A stretch of 64,000 nucleotides of DNA, from NCBI RefSeq assembly GCF_014873915.1, contig NZ_JADBEJ010000001.1:1178001-1242000 (forward strand), read 5' to 3'. This DNA comes from Amycolatopsis roodepoortensis (GTDB lineage: Bacteria; Actinomycetota; Actinomycetes; Mycobacteriales; Pseudonocardiaceae). The notes beneath the pieces were generated by a model, which was not told the origin of the DNA, did not search any database, and saw only the letters and a list, made by a program, of their open reading frames with translations. Below are positions 52,701 to 62,078 of this stretch, piece after piece. Position 1 is the stretch's first letter; each line of letters begins with the position of its first letter. The translations under genes were made by a program, and so were the position numbers.

Positions 52701-53460
52701 CCGCCGCCGTCGCCACGTCGAGGCTCGTGCCGTCGGCGAAAGCGGACAGCATGACGACGATGTAGCGGTCGCCATCACCGACGAGCCCGGTCGTGTGCGC
52801 GTCCACCGAGCCTCGTCCGGCCGCCCAGCCCTGTTTCACGGCCCACGGCCGGCCGGGGAAGGCCGACGGAATGCCGAAATGCTGGTCGAACCCGTCCGTG
52901 GCGGTGCGTGTCGCCCTCCGGAGCGGTTCGAGCACCACGTTTCGTTTGGCCTTCGGCAGGCCGAGGACATGCCGGTACACCGCGGCGACGTCGTCCGCTG
53001 TGGACAGTGTGTCGCCCCAGCGACCCGGATCGGCGGGCGGGGTGGTGTTCTTCAGTCCCACAACGGCCGCCGTCCTGGTGACTATCGCAGGCCCGCCGTT
53101 CCTGGTCCAGAGCGTGTTGGCGACGGCGTCGTCGCTTTTCGCCAGCATCCGATGGATCTGGGATTCGTCGGTCCTGCTCGCCTTGCGGGTCACGGCGTCC
53201 AGCGCGATGAACAGTTTCACGACCGACGCGGTGCGGAATCGTTCCGCGCCCCCGACGCCGATCACCTGCTCGCCCGAGGTGCGGTCGAAGACCACGGTGG
53301 CGTCGCGTCTTTCCGCTGCCGGAGCATCTCCGGTGCCGACGCGGAACAGCACGTAGCCGAGGACCGCGGCGATCACCAGGAAAGCGATCAGGATCGTCGC
53401 GCGAAGGCGTGGGCGCCGCGTGCGCGGCATCGCGATGGGTGTGGTGCGTTGGTCGAGCAT
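52657..53460 (-). CDS. Membrane-anchored class A beta-lactamase-like serine hydrolase
   Basis: The 267-residue protein has one N-terminal membrane helix (about 21-41) and a serine beta-lactamase/PBP-like domain with SxxK at Ser79-Lys82 (TASVVKLF), SDD at 109-111, and KQG at 209-211 in place of the usual KTG. This fits class A-like hydrolases of unknown substrate. The KTG to KQG change makes true beta-lactamase activity uncertain. The start ATG at 53460 has weak upstream context. A LacI-type palindrome lies 78 bases upstream. Confidence 0.82.
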   Translation of the reverse strand: MLDQRTTPIAMPRTRRPRLRATILIAFLVIAAVLGYVLFRVGTGDAPAAERRDATVVFDRTSGEQVIGVGGAERFRTASVVKLFIALDAVTRKASRTDESQIHRMLAKSDDAVANTLWTRNGGPAIVTRTAAVVGLKNTTPPADPGRWGDTLSTADDVAAVYRHVLGLPKAKRNVVLEPLRRATRTATDGFDQHFGIPSAFPGRPWAVKQGWAAGRGSVDAHTTGLVGDGDRYIVVMLSAFADGTSLDVATAAVTSSAVALAPRLRN

Positions 53461-53537
53461 GCCGCCGATGTTCAGAGCCGATCATCGTGGCTCCGTCTCG
53501 TTCATGTCATGACTCTGTAACGGCGAGCCCATACATC

Positions 53538-53549
53538 GAAAGCGCTTTC
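53538..53549. promoter_or_regulatory. LacI-type operator-like palindrome
   Basis: GAAAGCGCTTTC is a perfect 12-base palindrome with a central CG, as in many LacI/GalR-family operators. It lies 78 bases upstream of the serine hydrolase gene. No LacI gene is in this window. Confidence 0.4.
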
Positions 53550-53580
53550 TCGCTTCGGCGGATCGGCCGGGAAAACGGGC

Positions 53581-53610
53581 GTCCGCATCGGCCGATCGAC
53601 CGATGCGGAC
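53581..53610. terminator. Perfect 11-bp hairpin
   Basis: GTCCGCATCGG (53581-53591) pairs with CCGATGCGGAC (53600-53610) over eight bases. It lies between the ACT-like gene and the serine hydrolase, both on the minus strand, so it may terminate the former. Confidence 0.5.
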
Positions 53611-53677
53611 CATTCGTCCGGTGGATGTGCCCGAACAGGAACGCCGCACGATCCGATCGACCACGGTGTAGCCGCGG

Positions 53678-53779
53678 AACTCGCGTGCTTGGAGGCGTAA
53701 CTCGCGTGATCAGAGGCGTAACTCGTGAGATACGCCTTCAATCACGCGAGTTACGCCTCTGATCACGCGAGTTGCGAGT
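53678..53779. repeat. Palindromic intergenic repeat, family B, copy 3
   Basis: Three forward units (AACTCGCGTG type) are followed by inverted GAGTTACGCC units. GGCGTAACTCGCGTGATCAG in the left half matches its reverse near 53748-53767. It directly follows the stop of the ACT-like gene. Confidence 0.87.
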
Positions 53780-53785
53780 TTCGGG

Positions 53786-54055
53786 TCAGACCAGTTCCGA
53801 GGAGACGACCGACGACAGTCCCCGCAGCCTCTCCAGCAGCGGCTCGACCTCATCGGTGTCGATCAGGACGGCGCAGGTCATGGTGCTTTCGCGGACGCCG
53901 TCGCGGACGTCGACGGAGAGGTCGTGGACCAGGCAGCCGAGCGACTCGACCAGGCCGGGGATCTGCTCGACGCCACCGACGAAGTACGTCGCGATCCGGC
54001 GGCGGACCAGCATGGACGAGCGGGGTGCGGGGATCTGGAACGAAACAGCGGACAT
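53786..54055 (-). CDS. Small ACT-like domain protein
   Basis: The 89-residue protein shows a beta-alpha-beta pattern resembling ACT domains (IATYFVGGVEQIPGLVESLG, then STMTCAVLIDTDEVEPLLERLRGL). ACT domains bind amino acids and control metabolic enzymes. ATG at 54055 has TTGGAG about 8 bases upstream. No enzyme domain is attached and no partner is visible nearby. It lies after the glycerol kinase fusion on the same strand, with a 159-base gap. Confidence 0.6.
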   Translation of the reverse strand: MSAVSFQIPAPRSSMLVRRRIATYFVGGVEQIPGLVESLGCLVHDLSVDVRDGVRESTMTCAVLIDTDEVEPLLERLRGLSSVVSSELV

Positions 54056-54214
54056 CGTGGACTCCAAGGGCGGGAAACGTACAGGCCATGGAGGGCCAGG
54101 TCCCGGGAGATGCCCCGTATCGAGGGGTCGCCGGACTGCGCGCCGGCGACCTGGTTCAGCCGGCGCGCTCGACTACGAGTCGGGAAAAGCGGCGCACGGC
54201 GACAGGCTAGCACG

Positions 54215-56167
54215 TCACGAGAGGCGTAGCCGGGAACCCTGCTCGCGGACGTGCGCGGCGGAGCCGCAGTCGAGGTCCAGCTGCCGCTGCCGCTCGGCCA
54301 CGAACGCCCGGCCGAGGCCCGTCCGGTCCGAAGTGGACAGCGTGCGCCGCAGTTCGTTGAGCAACCCGCGTTCCTCCGCGCGGATATGCGCGTCCACCGA
54401 ATTCTCCAGTACCGCCAACGCTTTCTCGGGATCGGCGGATTCCAGCACGGCCAGGAGTTCGTCCGCGAGCCCGCGGTCGCTCGCCTCGGGACGGACGATC
54501 CGTTCGGTCGCGGTGGCGTGGGCGACCAGTGCCGCCGAGAGCTCCGCGATCAGCGCCGGACGGTCGGCCTCGTCGTTGCGGAGGTCCCGGAACAGCTGTT
54601 CGATCCGGCGGTGGTCGGCGAGGACGACCTCGACCAGGTCGGAGCCCGGGGGAGCGGCGGTCGGGCCCGGACGCATCCAGCCGAACGTCAGCTCCACGGC
54701 TTGGCGCCAGTGCGAGTACTCACTGTCGCGGCGGGCGGGGTCCATCGTCGGCAGCCACTGCCCGGCACGGTGCCAGTTCCGGCGCAGACCCTCCAGATCC
54801 GGCCAGTATCCGACCGACAACCCGGCCGCGTACGCCGCGCCCAGCGAAACCGTCTCGGCGACCATCGGCCGCACCACTGGCACGTCGAGGACGTCGGCGA
54901 CGAACTGCATCAGCAGGTTGTCGGCGGTCATCCCGCCGTCCACCTTGAGCGTCGAGAGCGCGAGCCCCGAGTCGGCGTTCATCGCGTCGACGACCTCGCG
55001 CGTCTGCCAGCCGGTCGCCTCCAGCACCGCGCGGGCGAGGTGCCCCTTGGTGATGTACGACGTCAGCCCGGCGATGACACCGCGTGCCTCGCTGTGCCAG
55101 TGCGGCGCGAACAGGCCCGAGAAGGCGGGCACGATGTAGCAGCCGCCGTTGTCCTCGACCGTCCGCGCCAGCGTCTCGATCTCGGGCGCGCTGCCGATCA
55201 GTTCGAGCCCGTCGCGGAACCACTGCACCAGCGACCCGGTGACGGCGATCGACCCTTCGAGGGCGTAGACGGCGGGCTCGTCGCCGATCTTGAACCCCAC
55301 GGTGGTCAGCATGCCGTGGGTCGAGAGCACGGGGGTCGGGCCGGTGTTGAGCAGCAGGAAGCTGCCCGTGCCATACGTGCACTTCGCCTCGCCGGGCGCG
55401 AAGCAGGTCTGGCCGAACAGCGCCGCCTGCTGGTCACCGAGCGCAGCCGCGATCCGGATCCCCGGCACCACACGCGACGTCGTCCCGTACACCTCGGTCG
55501 ACGGGCGGATCTCCGGCAGCATCGCGCGCGGGACGTCGAAGAACTCCAGCAGTTCGTCGTCCCAAGACAGCGTCCGCAGGTTCATCAGCATGGTGCGCGA
55601 GGCATTGGTGACGTCGGTGATGTGGACGCCGCCCTCGGGTCCGCCGGTCAGGTTCCAGATCAGCCAGCTCTCGACCGTCCCGAACAGCACGTCACCGCGC
55701 TCGGCGCGTTCCCGCAGGCCAGGAGTCCTTTCCAGCATCCAGCGGATCCGGGGAGCGGAGAAGTACGTCGCCAGCGGCAGCCCGCACAGCCGCCGCACGC
55801 GGTCCGCGCCCGGCTCGCGGGCGAGTTGTTCGAGCATCGCGTCGGTGCGGGTGTCCTGCCAGACGATCGCGCGCCCGACCGGGTTGCCGGTGTGCCGGTC
55901 CCACAGCACCGTCGTCTCGCGCTGGTTCGCGATGCCGAGCCCGACCACTTGAGCGGCTTCGACGCCGGCGTCGGCCAGCGCCTGCGGCACGATCCGGCCG
56001 ACGTTGCGCCAGATCTCAGTCGCGTCGTGCTCGACCCACCCCGGCCGCGGGAAGTGCTGCTGGTGTTCGCGCTGCGCGACCGACACCAGCCTGCCGCGCG
56101 CGTCGAACAGGATGCACCGCGTCGAGGTGGTGCCCTGGTCGATCGACATCACGTAGCGCTGGACCAC
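54215..56167 (-). CDS. Glycerol kinase-like protein fused to a C-terminal hemerythrin-like domain
   Basis: The ~650-residue protein has a full FGGY kinase part (about 1-505) with [32 protein letters not shown] and [15 protein letters not shown], as in GlpK. A ~120-residue helical tail (about 512-630) contains [24 protein letters not shown] and [12 protein letters not shown], the His/Glu spacing of HHE hemerythrin-like domains. Such domains bind di-iron or other ligands. The fusion is unusual; it could make glycerol phosphorylation respond to oxygen or redox state. GTG at 56167 follows GGAGGTG. It lies 13 bases after the IclR gene, so the two form an operon. Confidence 0.85.
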   Translation of the reverse strand: MVQRYVMSIDQGTTSTRCILFDARGRLVSVAQREHQQHFPRPGWVEHDATEIWRNVGRIVPQALADAGVEAAQVVGLGIANQRETTVLWDRHTGNPVGRAIVWQDTRTDAMLEQLAREPGADRVRRLCGLPLATYFSAPRIRWMLERTPGLRERAERGDVLFGTVESWLIWNLTGGPEGGVHITDVTNASRTMLMNLRTLSWDDELLEFFDVPRAMLPEIRPSTEVYGTTSRVVPGIRIAAALGDQQAALFGQTCFAPGEAKCTYGTGSFLLLNTGPTPVLSTHGMLTTVGFKIGDEPAVYALEGSIAVTGSLVQWFRDGLELIGSAPEIETLARTVEDNGGCYIVPAFSGLFAPHWHSEARGVIAGLTSYITKGHLARAVLEATGWQTREVVDAMNADSGLALSTLKVDGGMTADNLLMQFVADVLDVPVVRPMVAETVSLGAAYAAGLSVGYWPDLEGLRRNWHRAGQWLPTMDPARRDSEYSHWRQAVELTFGWMRPGPTAAPPGSDLVEVVLADHRRIEQLFRDLRNDEADRPALIAELSAALVAHATATERIVRPEASDRGLADELLAVLESADPEKALAVLENSVDAHIRAEERGLLNELRRTLSTSDRTGLGRAFVAERQRQLDLDCGSAAHVREQGSRLRLS

Positions 56168-56180
56168 GCGAGCACCTCCA

Positions 56181-56948
56181 TCACCATCGGGACGCGCCGA
56201 GATCGCGGGAGACCGCCCGTGCCGCGTCGCGCACGTGGCCGAGCAGCCGCGGGATCGGGCTGCCGTCGGCTTCACAGATCCGTTCCGTCGCGCCGGACAC
56301 CCCGATCGCGCCGACCACGATGCCGCCGTGGCCGCGGATCGGCGCCGCTATCCCGGCCTCACCGGTGATCATCTCGCCGTTCTCGCTCGCCCAGCCCGCC
56401 TCGCGCACCTTGCCGCAGGCGCGTTTGATCGCGGTCTGGGTGACCAGGGTCCGGCGGGTGTAGGCCTCCGGCTCGCCGGTGCGCAACGATGCCACGAGAC
56501 CGGTGTCGTAGGCCAGAAGCACTTTCCCGAGGGCGGTCGCGTGCAACGGCAGAAGCGTCCCGACGTCGAGGGTCTGCAGGCTGTCGTCGGGGCGGAAAAC
56601 GTGGTGCACCACCAGGACCCGGCCTTCCAGCGGCGCGCCGATCCGGACGGCTTCACCGCTGCGAGCGGCCAGCGCGTCGGCCCAGTTGATAGCGCGTGAC
56701 CGGAGCTCGTTGACGTCGAGATAGCTCGTGCCGAGGTGCAGCAGCGCCGCGCCCAGTTGGTATTTCCCGGTGTCGCGGTCTTGTTCGACAAAGCCGACCC
56801 CTTGCAGGGTGCGCAGGATCCCGTGCGCAGTTCCTTTGGCGAGTTCGAGGGAATCGGCGATCTCGCCGACCCCCAGACGCCCCGAACCGCGCGCCAGCAA
56901 CCGCAGGATCGCGGCGGCGCGCTCGATGGACTGGATCGGACCGGGCAC
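56181..56948 (-). CDS. IclR-family regulator of glycerol metabolism (GylR-like)
   Basis: The 255-residue protein has a winged helix at the N-terminus ([20 protein letters not shown] to [19 protein letters not shown]) and an IclR effector domain ([26 protein letters not shown]). In Streptomyces, the IclR-type GylR represses the glycerol operon; the placement here between two sets of glycerol genes argues for the same role. GTG at 56948 is used. Two TTCGACAATG-type operator candidates lie in the divergent gap towards glpF. Confidence 0.88.
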   Translation of the reverse strand: MPGPIQSIERAAAILRLLARGSGRLGVGEIADSLELAKGTAHGILRTLQGVGFVEQDRDTGKYQLGAALLHLGTSYLDVNELRSRAINWADALAARSGEAVRIGAPLEGRVLVVHHVFRPDDSLQTLDVGTLLPLHATALGKVLLAYDTGLVASLRTGEPEAYTRRTLVTQTAIKRACGKVREAGWASENGEMITGEAGIAAPIRGHGGIVVGAIGVSGATERICEADGSPIPRLLGHVRDAARAVSRDLGASRW

Positions 56949-56976
56949 GGCTCAACCGTAGCCCGACCGGCCCTGA

Positions 56977-57021
56977 TTCGACAATGTCGAACATCGTCTT
57001 CGACCGTTCGACAATGCCGAC
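56977..57021. promoter_or_regulatory. Two operator-like sites between IclR and glpF
   Basis: TTCGACAATGTCGAA (56977-56991) is a perfect 15-base palindrome. TTCGACAATGCCGAC (57007-57021) repeats its left half exactly 30 bases later, three helical turns. The regulator would be the IclR protein. The pair lies 79-123 bases before the glpF start. Confidence 0.7.
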
Positions 57022-57099
57022 CGGCGTCCGTTGACCCCGCGTTTCCGCGAACTTAACTTCGGCCTCAACAGGGCAACGGTGTCCTTTGTGGAGGAAGCA

Positions 57100-57921
57100 A
57101 TGGTGCGAAACCTCAAGGCTCGCGGACTGGCGGGCGAACTGGCGGCGGAGTTCGTCGGGACGATGATCCTCATCCTGTTCGGCTGCGGGGTAGTGGCTCA
57201 AGTCGTCGCCGCGGGCATCGGGGACCACGACAGCATCGCGTGGGCCTGGGGCATCGGTGTCACGCTCGGTATCTACGTGGCTTCACGGATCAGCGGCGCC
57301 CACCTGAACCCCGCCGTCACCGTGGCGCTCGCGGTGTTCAAGGGCTTCTCATGGCGCAAGGTCGCCCCGTACGCCCTGGCGCAGACCGCCGGCGCGTTCC
57401 TGGGTGCGCTGCTGGTGCGCTGGAACTACACCGAGGTGCTCAACGCCGCCGACCCCGGCCTGACGATCAAGACCCAGGGCGTGTTCTCCACCCTTCCGGG
57501 TAACGGAACCCTGCCGGTGGGTGACTGGGGCGCCTTCCGTGACCAGATCATCGGTACCGCGATCCTCGCGCTGGTGATCTTCGCCATCACCGACCTCCGC
57601 AACACCGCGCCCGCCGCGAACCTCGCCCCGGTCGTCGTCGGCTTCCTGGTGGTCGCGATCGGCATGGCCTGGGGCACCAACGCCGGCTACGCGATCAACC
57701 CCGCCCGCGACTTCGGCCCGCGGCTGATGTCCTGGCTCACCGGTTACGACACCGCGTTCACCGACCAATACGGCTATCCGTACTGGTGGATCCCGATCGT
57801 GGCGCCGGTCATCGGCGCGGTGATCGGCGGGGCGATCTACAAGTTCTTCATCGAGCGTTACCTGCCCGCCGAACCGGCGCCGGAAGCCTTGCCCGCCAAG
57901 GACATCGAGCGCGTTTCCTAA
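57100..57921 (+). CDS. glpF: Glycerol uptake facilitator (aquaglyceroporin)
   Basis: The 273-residue MIP channel has both NPA boxes, [10 protein letters not shown] and [11 protein letters not shown]; the Asp after the second NPA-R is the mark of glycerol-conducting members. Six membrane helices are apparent. ATG at 57100 has GAGGAAG 4-10 bases upstream. It starts the operon glpF-glpK-glpD (gaps of 11 and 23 bases). Confidence 0.95.
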   Translation: MVRNLKARGLAGELAAEFVGTMILILFGCGVVAQVVAAGIGDHDSIAWAWGIGVTLGIYVASRISGAHLNPAVTVALAVFKGFSWRKVAPYALAQTAGAFLGALLVRWNYTEVLNAADPGLTIKTQGVFSTLPGNGTLPVGDWGAFRDQIIGTAILALVIFAITDLRNTAPAANLAPVVVGFLVVAIGMAWGTNAGYAINPARDFGPRLMSWLTGYDTAFTDQYGYPYWWIPIVAPVIGAVIGGAIYKFFIERYLPAEPAPEALPAKDIERVS

Positions 57922-57932
57922 GGAGCGAAACC

Positions 57933-59450
57933 ATGTCTGACTACATCGGCGCCGTCGACCAGGGCACCACCAGCACGCGCTTCATGATCTTCGACCACGG
58001 CGGCAACGAGATCGCCCGCCACCAGCTCGAACACGAGCAGATCCTTCCCAAGCCGGGCTGGGTCGAACACGACGCCACCGAGATCTGGGAGCGGACCCGT
58101 TCGGTCATCGCCACCGCGCTCAACAAGGCGAAGCTGACCGCCGCCGACCTCGCGTCGCTCGGCATCACCAACCAGCGTGAGACCACCGTCGTGTGGAACC
58201 GTCGCACCGGGCGGCCCTACTGCAACGCCATCGTGTGGCAGGACACCCGCACCGACCGGATCGCGTCGGCGCTGGAGCGCGAGGGCAAGGGCGACGTCAT
58301 CCGGCGGAAGGCCGGGCTGCCGCCCGCCACCTACTTCTCCGGCGGCAAGCTGCAGTGGATCCTGGAGAACGTCGACGGCGTCCGCGAAGACGCCGAAACG
58401 GGTGACGCGCTCTTCGGCACCACAGACACCTGGCTCATCTGGAACCTCACCGGCGGCCCCGACGGCGGCGTCCACGTGACGGACCCGACCAACGCGTCGC
58501 GCACCATGCTCATGGACCTGGAAACGCTGGAGTGGGACGACGAACTGCTGTCGTTCTTCGGCGTCCCCAAGCAGATGCTGCCGTCGATCGCGCCGTCTTC
58601 GAACAACGGCCGCTTCGGTGTCACCCGTGCGGACGGCCCGCTCGGCGGCGAGGTCGCCATCACCGGCGTGCTCGGCGACCAGCAGGCGGCGACCGTCGGG
58701 CAGGTGTGTTTCCGTCCCGGCGAGGCCAAGAACACCTACGGCACCGGCAACTTCCTGCTGCTCAACACCGGGCACGAGGTCGTGCGCTCGAAGCACGGCC
58801 TGCTCACGACGCTGGCCTACCAGTTCGGCGACGAGAAGCCGGTGTACGCGCTGGAAGGTTCGATCGCCGTCACGGGTTCCGCCGTCCAGTGGCTGCGCGA
58901 TCAGCTGGGCATCATCAGCGGCGCGTCCCAGAGCGAGAGCCTCGCGCGCCAGGTCGAGGACAACGGCGGCGTCTACTTCGTCCCCGCGTTCTCCGGGCTT
59001 TTCGCGCCGTACTGGCGATCCGACGCGCGTGGGGCGATCGTCGGCCTCACCCGCGCCACCACCAACGCGCATCTGGCGCGGGCGACGCTCGAAGCGATCT
59101 GCTACCAGACCCGCGACGTCGTCGAGGCCATGCAGAACGACTCGGGCGTCACGCTCGACGTGTTGCGTGTGGACGGTGGCGTGACGGCGAACGAACTCTG
59201 CATGCAGCTCCAGGCGGACATCCTCGGCGTGCCGGTGTCGAAGCCGGTCGTCGCGGAGACCACCGCCCTCGGCGCCGCCTACGCGGCCGGGCTCGCCGTC
59301 GGGTTCTGGAAGAGCACCGACGAGCTGGAACAGAACTGGAACGAGGACAAGCGCTGGGAGCCGTCGTGGACGGACGAACAGCGCGCCGAGGGCTACGCGG
59401 GCTGGCAGAAGGCCGTCGGCCGCACGCTCGACTGGGTCGAGGTCGAGTGA
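57933..59450 (+). CDS. glpK: Glycerol kinase
   Basis: The 505-residue FGGY kinase has [47 protein letters not shown] and [15 protein letters not shown], all as in GlpK. It phosphorylates glycerol to sn-glycerol-3-phosphate with ATP. AAGGAG lies 6-11 bases before the ATG. It has no hemerythrin tail, unlike the second copy at 54215-56167. Confidence 0.96.
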   Translation: MSDYIGAVDQGTTSTRFMIFDHGGNEIARHQLEHEQILPKPGWVEHDATEIWERTRSVIATALNKAKLTAADLASLGITNQRETTVVWNRRTGRPYCNAIVWQDTRTDRIASALEREGKGDVIRRKAGLPPATYFSGGKLQWILENVDGVREDAETGDALFGTTDTWLIWNLTGGPDGGVHVTDPTNASRTMLMDLETLEWDDELLSFFGVPKQMLPSIAPSSNNGRFGVTRADGPLGGEVAITGVLGDQQAATVGQVCFRPGEAKNTYGTGNFLLLNTGHEVVRSKHGLLTTLAYQFGDEKPVYALEGSIAVTGSAVQWLRDQLGIISGASQSESLARQVEDNGGVYFVPAFSGLFAPYWRSDARGAIVGLTRATTNAHLARATLEAICYQTRDVVEAMQNDSGVTLDVLRVDGGVTANELCMQLQADILGVPVSKPVVAETTALGAAYAAGLAVGFWKSTDELEQNWNEDKRWEPSWTDEQRAEGYAGWQKAVGRTLDWVEVE

Positions 59451-59473
59451 GCCCGATGAACAGGAGGAACAGA

Positions 59474-61168
59474 GTGACACCCGTACCGCTTTCCCCGGTC
59501 TACCGTGCCGAGACGCTGCGCAAGCTCGCTCGCGAGGAGATCGACGTGCTGGTCGTCGGCGGGGGAGTGACCGGTGCCGGCGTCGCGCTCGACGCGGCGT
59601 CGCGCGGGCTCTCCGTCGCGCTCGTCGAGGCCCGTGACTTCGCCGCGGGTACGTCCAGCCGATCGTCCAAACTGATCCACGGCGGCCTGCGTTACCTGGA
59701 GAACCTGGACTTCAAGCTGGTCCGTGAGGCGCTGAAGGAGCGGAGCCTGCTGCTGCAGACGCTGGCGCCGCATCTGGTGCGGCCGGTGAAGTTCCTCGTG
59801 CCGCTCAAGCACCGGGTCTGGGAACGCGGCTACATCGGCGCGGGTGTCACGCTCTACGACACCCTCGGCGGCGCGCGGGCCCTGCCGCGGCACCGGCACC
59901 TGTCCAAGCGCGGCGCGGGCAAGGTCGCTCCCGGCCTCGCGGACGACGCCCTGATCGGCGCCATCCAGTACTACGACGCGCAGGTCGACGACGCACGCCA
60001 CACGATGACCATCGCGCGGACCGCGGCCGAACAGGGCGCCTCCGTCCTCACCCGTGCCCGCGTGACGTCGTTGATCCGCGACGGCGAACGCGTCGTCGGA
60101 GCCAAGGTCGTCGACCGCGAGAGCGGTGCGGAGATCGAGGTCCGGGCGAAGACGGTCGTCGCGGCCACCGGCGTCTGGAGCGACGACATGGCCGAGGCGG
60201 CGGGCATCCCCGCGCCGTTCACCGTGCGCGCCTCGAAGGGCATCCACCTGGTGGTGCCGCGCGAGAAGATCGACCTGGACACCGGGCTGATCCTGCGGAC
60301 CGAGAAGAGCGTCCTGTTCGTCATCCCGTGGGGGCGGCACTGGATCGTCGGCACCACCGACACCGAATGGGACCTCGACCGCGAGCACCCGGCGGCCAGC
60401 CAGGCGGATGTCGACTACGTGCTCGATCACCTCAACGCGGTCCTGCGCACGCCGATCACCGCCGACGACATCGAAGGCGTGTACGCGGGGCTTCGGCCGC
60501 TGCTGGCCGCGAAGGCGACGTCGACGACGAAGCTCTCGCGGGAGCACGCCGTGGCGCATCCGGTGCCGGGCCTGGTGATCGTGGCCGGCGGCAAGTACAC
60601 GACGTACCGGGTGATGGCCGCCGACGCCGTCGACGTCGCGGTGGAGGACCTCGGCCGTCCTGCGCCGTCTTCGTGGACCGAGCGGCTGCCGATCGTCGGT
60701 GCGACGGGTTACCACGAGATGTGGGGTGCGCGGCATTCGCTCGTGCAGCGCACGGGGTTGCCCATCGCGCGCATCGAGCACCTGCTCCAGCGCTACGGCA
60801 CCGCGATCGAGGACATCCTGGAGTCGATCTCGGAACGTCCTGAACTGGGCGAAGCGATCCCGGGGACGGCGGAGTACCTGAAGGCGGAGGTCGTCTACGC
60901 GGTCTCGCACGAAGGCGCACTGCACCTCGAGGACGTCCTGACGCGGCGCACCCGGATCTCCATCGAGGAGCGGGATCGCGGGGTGACGGCGGCGCCGGTG
61001 GTGGCGGAGCTGATGGCGCCGCTGCTGGGCTGGGACTCGCACAAGCAGGAGCGCGAGGTCGCCAATTACCTCGCGCGGGTCGAGGCGGAGCGTTCCGCGC
61101 AGGCCCAGCCGGACGACGAAGCGGCGAACGCCAGCCGTCTCGCTGCTCCGGCGCTGTTGCCGAGCTGA
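59474..61168 (+). CDS. glpD: FAD-dependent glycerol-3-phosphate dehydrogenase
   Basis: The 564-residue flavoprotein has the dinucleotide motif VVGGGVTGAGVALDAASRG (27-45), then FAAGTSSRSSKLIHGGLRYL, YYDAQVDDAR, and GTTDTEWD. It oxidises glycerol-3-phosphate to dihydroxyacetone phosphate and passes electrons to quinone at the membrane. GTG at 59474 follows AGGAGG by seven bases; an ATG at 59456 lies before this ribosome site and is less likely. A long hairpin follows the stop. Confidence 0.95.
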   Translation: MTPVPLSPVYRAETLRKLAREEIDVLVVGGGVTGAGVALDAASRGLSVALVEARDFAAGTSSRSSKLIHGGLRYLENLDFKLVREALKERSLLLQTLAPHLVRPVKFLVPLKHRVWERGYIGAGVTLYDTLGGARALPRHRHLSKRGAGKVAPGLADDALIGAIQYYDAQVDDARHTMTIARTAAEQGASVLTRARVTSLIRDGERVVGAKVVDRESGAEIEVRAKTVVAATGVWSDDMAEAAGIPAPFTVRASKGIHLVVPREKIDLDTGLILRTEKSVLFVIPWGRHWIVGTTDTEWDLDREHPAASQADVDYVLDHLNAVLRTPITADDIEGVYAGLRPLLAAKATSTTKLSREHAVAHPVPGLVIVAGGKYTTYRVMAADAVDVAVEDLGRPAPSSWTERLPIVGATGYHEMWGARHSLVQRTGLPIARIEHLLQRYGTAIEDILESISERPELGEAIPGTAEYLKAEVVYAVSHEGALHLEDVLTRRTRISIEERDRGVTAAPVVAELMAPLLGWDSHKQEREVANYLARVEAERSAQAQPDDEAANASRLAAPALLPS

Positions 61169-61174
61169 TTCCGA

Positions 61175-61232
61175 AGCGCGTGAAGGCCCCCTTCCCCTCG
61201 ACTGAGCCGAGGGAAGGGGGCCTTCACGCGCT
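61175..61232. terminator. Long inverted repeat between convergent glpD and NmrA-like genes
   Basis: Perfect 22-base arms (61175-61196 and 61211-61232) begin AGCGCGTGAAGGCCCCC and close on a 14-base centre. The element sits 7 bases after the glpD stop and 7 bases before the stop of the opposing gene, so it can serve as terminator for both. Similar AAGGCCCCCTT hairpins are, in my recollection, common in Amycolatopsis. Confidence 0.85.
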
Positions 61233-61238
61233 GTGCCG

Positions 61239-61970
61239 TTACTTGAGCCAGTCGAGGTAGCTGGTCCCGGCGATGCGGGCGCCGTCCTTCGTGGTGAGGA
61301 CGTCGCCCTTGACGGCGGCGAACATGCCCGCCGTCTCGTCGACGGTCACCGGACGCGTGTCTCCCTTGGCGGACAACGTGATCCTGCCCAGCTCGTCCAG
61401 CGGGTAGACGTCCGGGCCGCCGACGTCGAGGGTTCCGTTCAGCGGCTTCCCCGCCGACACCTCGGAAACGGCGGCGGCGACGTCCGCCGCGGCGATCGGC
61501 TGGATCGGGGTGGTGGGCAGGCGGACCGCGGTCTCGTCGGAGGTCCAGGACAGGACCGCGCCGACGAATTCCATGAACTGGGTGGCGCGGACGATCGAGT
61601 AGGGGACGCCGCTCTCCTTGAGGATGTCCTCCTGCAGCGTCTTCGCCCGGTAGTAGTCGAGATCGGGCACCTGGTCGACGCCGACGATCGACAGGATCAC
61701 GAAGTGCCCGGTGCCCGCTTTCTTCGCGGCCGCCACGAGGTTGTCCATCGACGTCCGGAAGAACGCGGGGGAGGCGTCGTCGAAGGTCGGCGAGTTCGTG
61801 AGGTTGACGACCACGTCGGCGCCGTCGAGTGCGGAGTCCAGCCCCTGGCCGGTGAGCAGGTCGACCCCGGTGGACGGCGAATGCGGCACGGCCTCGTGCC
61901 CTGCCTCATTCAGATTGCGCACGACCTGCGAACCGATCAGCCCGGTCCCGCCGATGATCGCGAATTTCAT
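61239..61970 (-). CDS. NmrA-like NAD(P)-binding protein divergent from RsrR
   Basis: The 243-residue atypical short-chain dehydrogenase-fold protein starts FAIIGGTGLIGSQVV (Rossmann glycines) and continues with ILSIVGVDQVP. It lacks a clear Tyr-x3-Lys catalytic pair other than YYRAK (near 107), so it could be a reductase or a redox-sensing NmrA-type protein. In Streptomyces venezuelae an NmrA-like gene lies divergent from rsrR, and the arrangement is the same here. Control by the divergent RsrR-like protein is likely. Confidence 0.87.
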   Translation of the reverse strand: MKFAIIGGTGLIGSQVVRNLNEAGHEAVPHSPSTGVDLLTGQGLDSALDGADVVVNLTNSPTFDDASPAFFRTSMDNLVAAAKKAGTGHFVILSIVGVDQVPDLDYYRAKTLQEDILKESGVPYSIVRATQFMEFVGAVLSWTSDETAVRLPTTPIQPIAAADVAAAVSEVSAGKPLNGTLDVGGPDVYPLDELGRITLSAKGDTRPVTVDETAGMFAAVKGDVLTTKDGARIAGTSYLDWLK

Positions 61971-62017
61971 GACCCAGTGCCCTTCGCCGGTGTCGTCCGG
62001 TTAACCCGGACAACTCA

Positions 62018-62052
62018 TGTCCGAGATAATACTCGGATACATTGTGTCCGAG
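62018..62052. promoter_or_regulatory. RsrR-type operator candidates
   Basis: TGTCCGAG (62018-62025) and CTCGGATA (62032-62039) form an inverted pair around ATAATA, and TGTCCGAG recurs at 62045-62052. All lie in the gap shared by the NmrA-like and Rrf2 genes. Binding by the adjacent Rrf2 regulator is inferred. Confidence 0.65.
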
Positions 62053-62078
62053 TCAAGAGGCGGGTTAGAGTCATCCGG

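Noticed and set aside
56949..57099. A riboswitch before glpF
   Set aside because: The gap contains protein-operator-like palindromes and no recognisable aptamer core; glycerol operons of actinobacteria are usually under IclR-type control.
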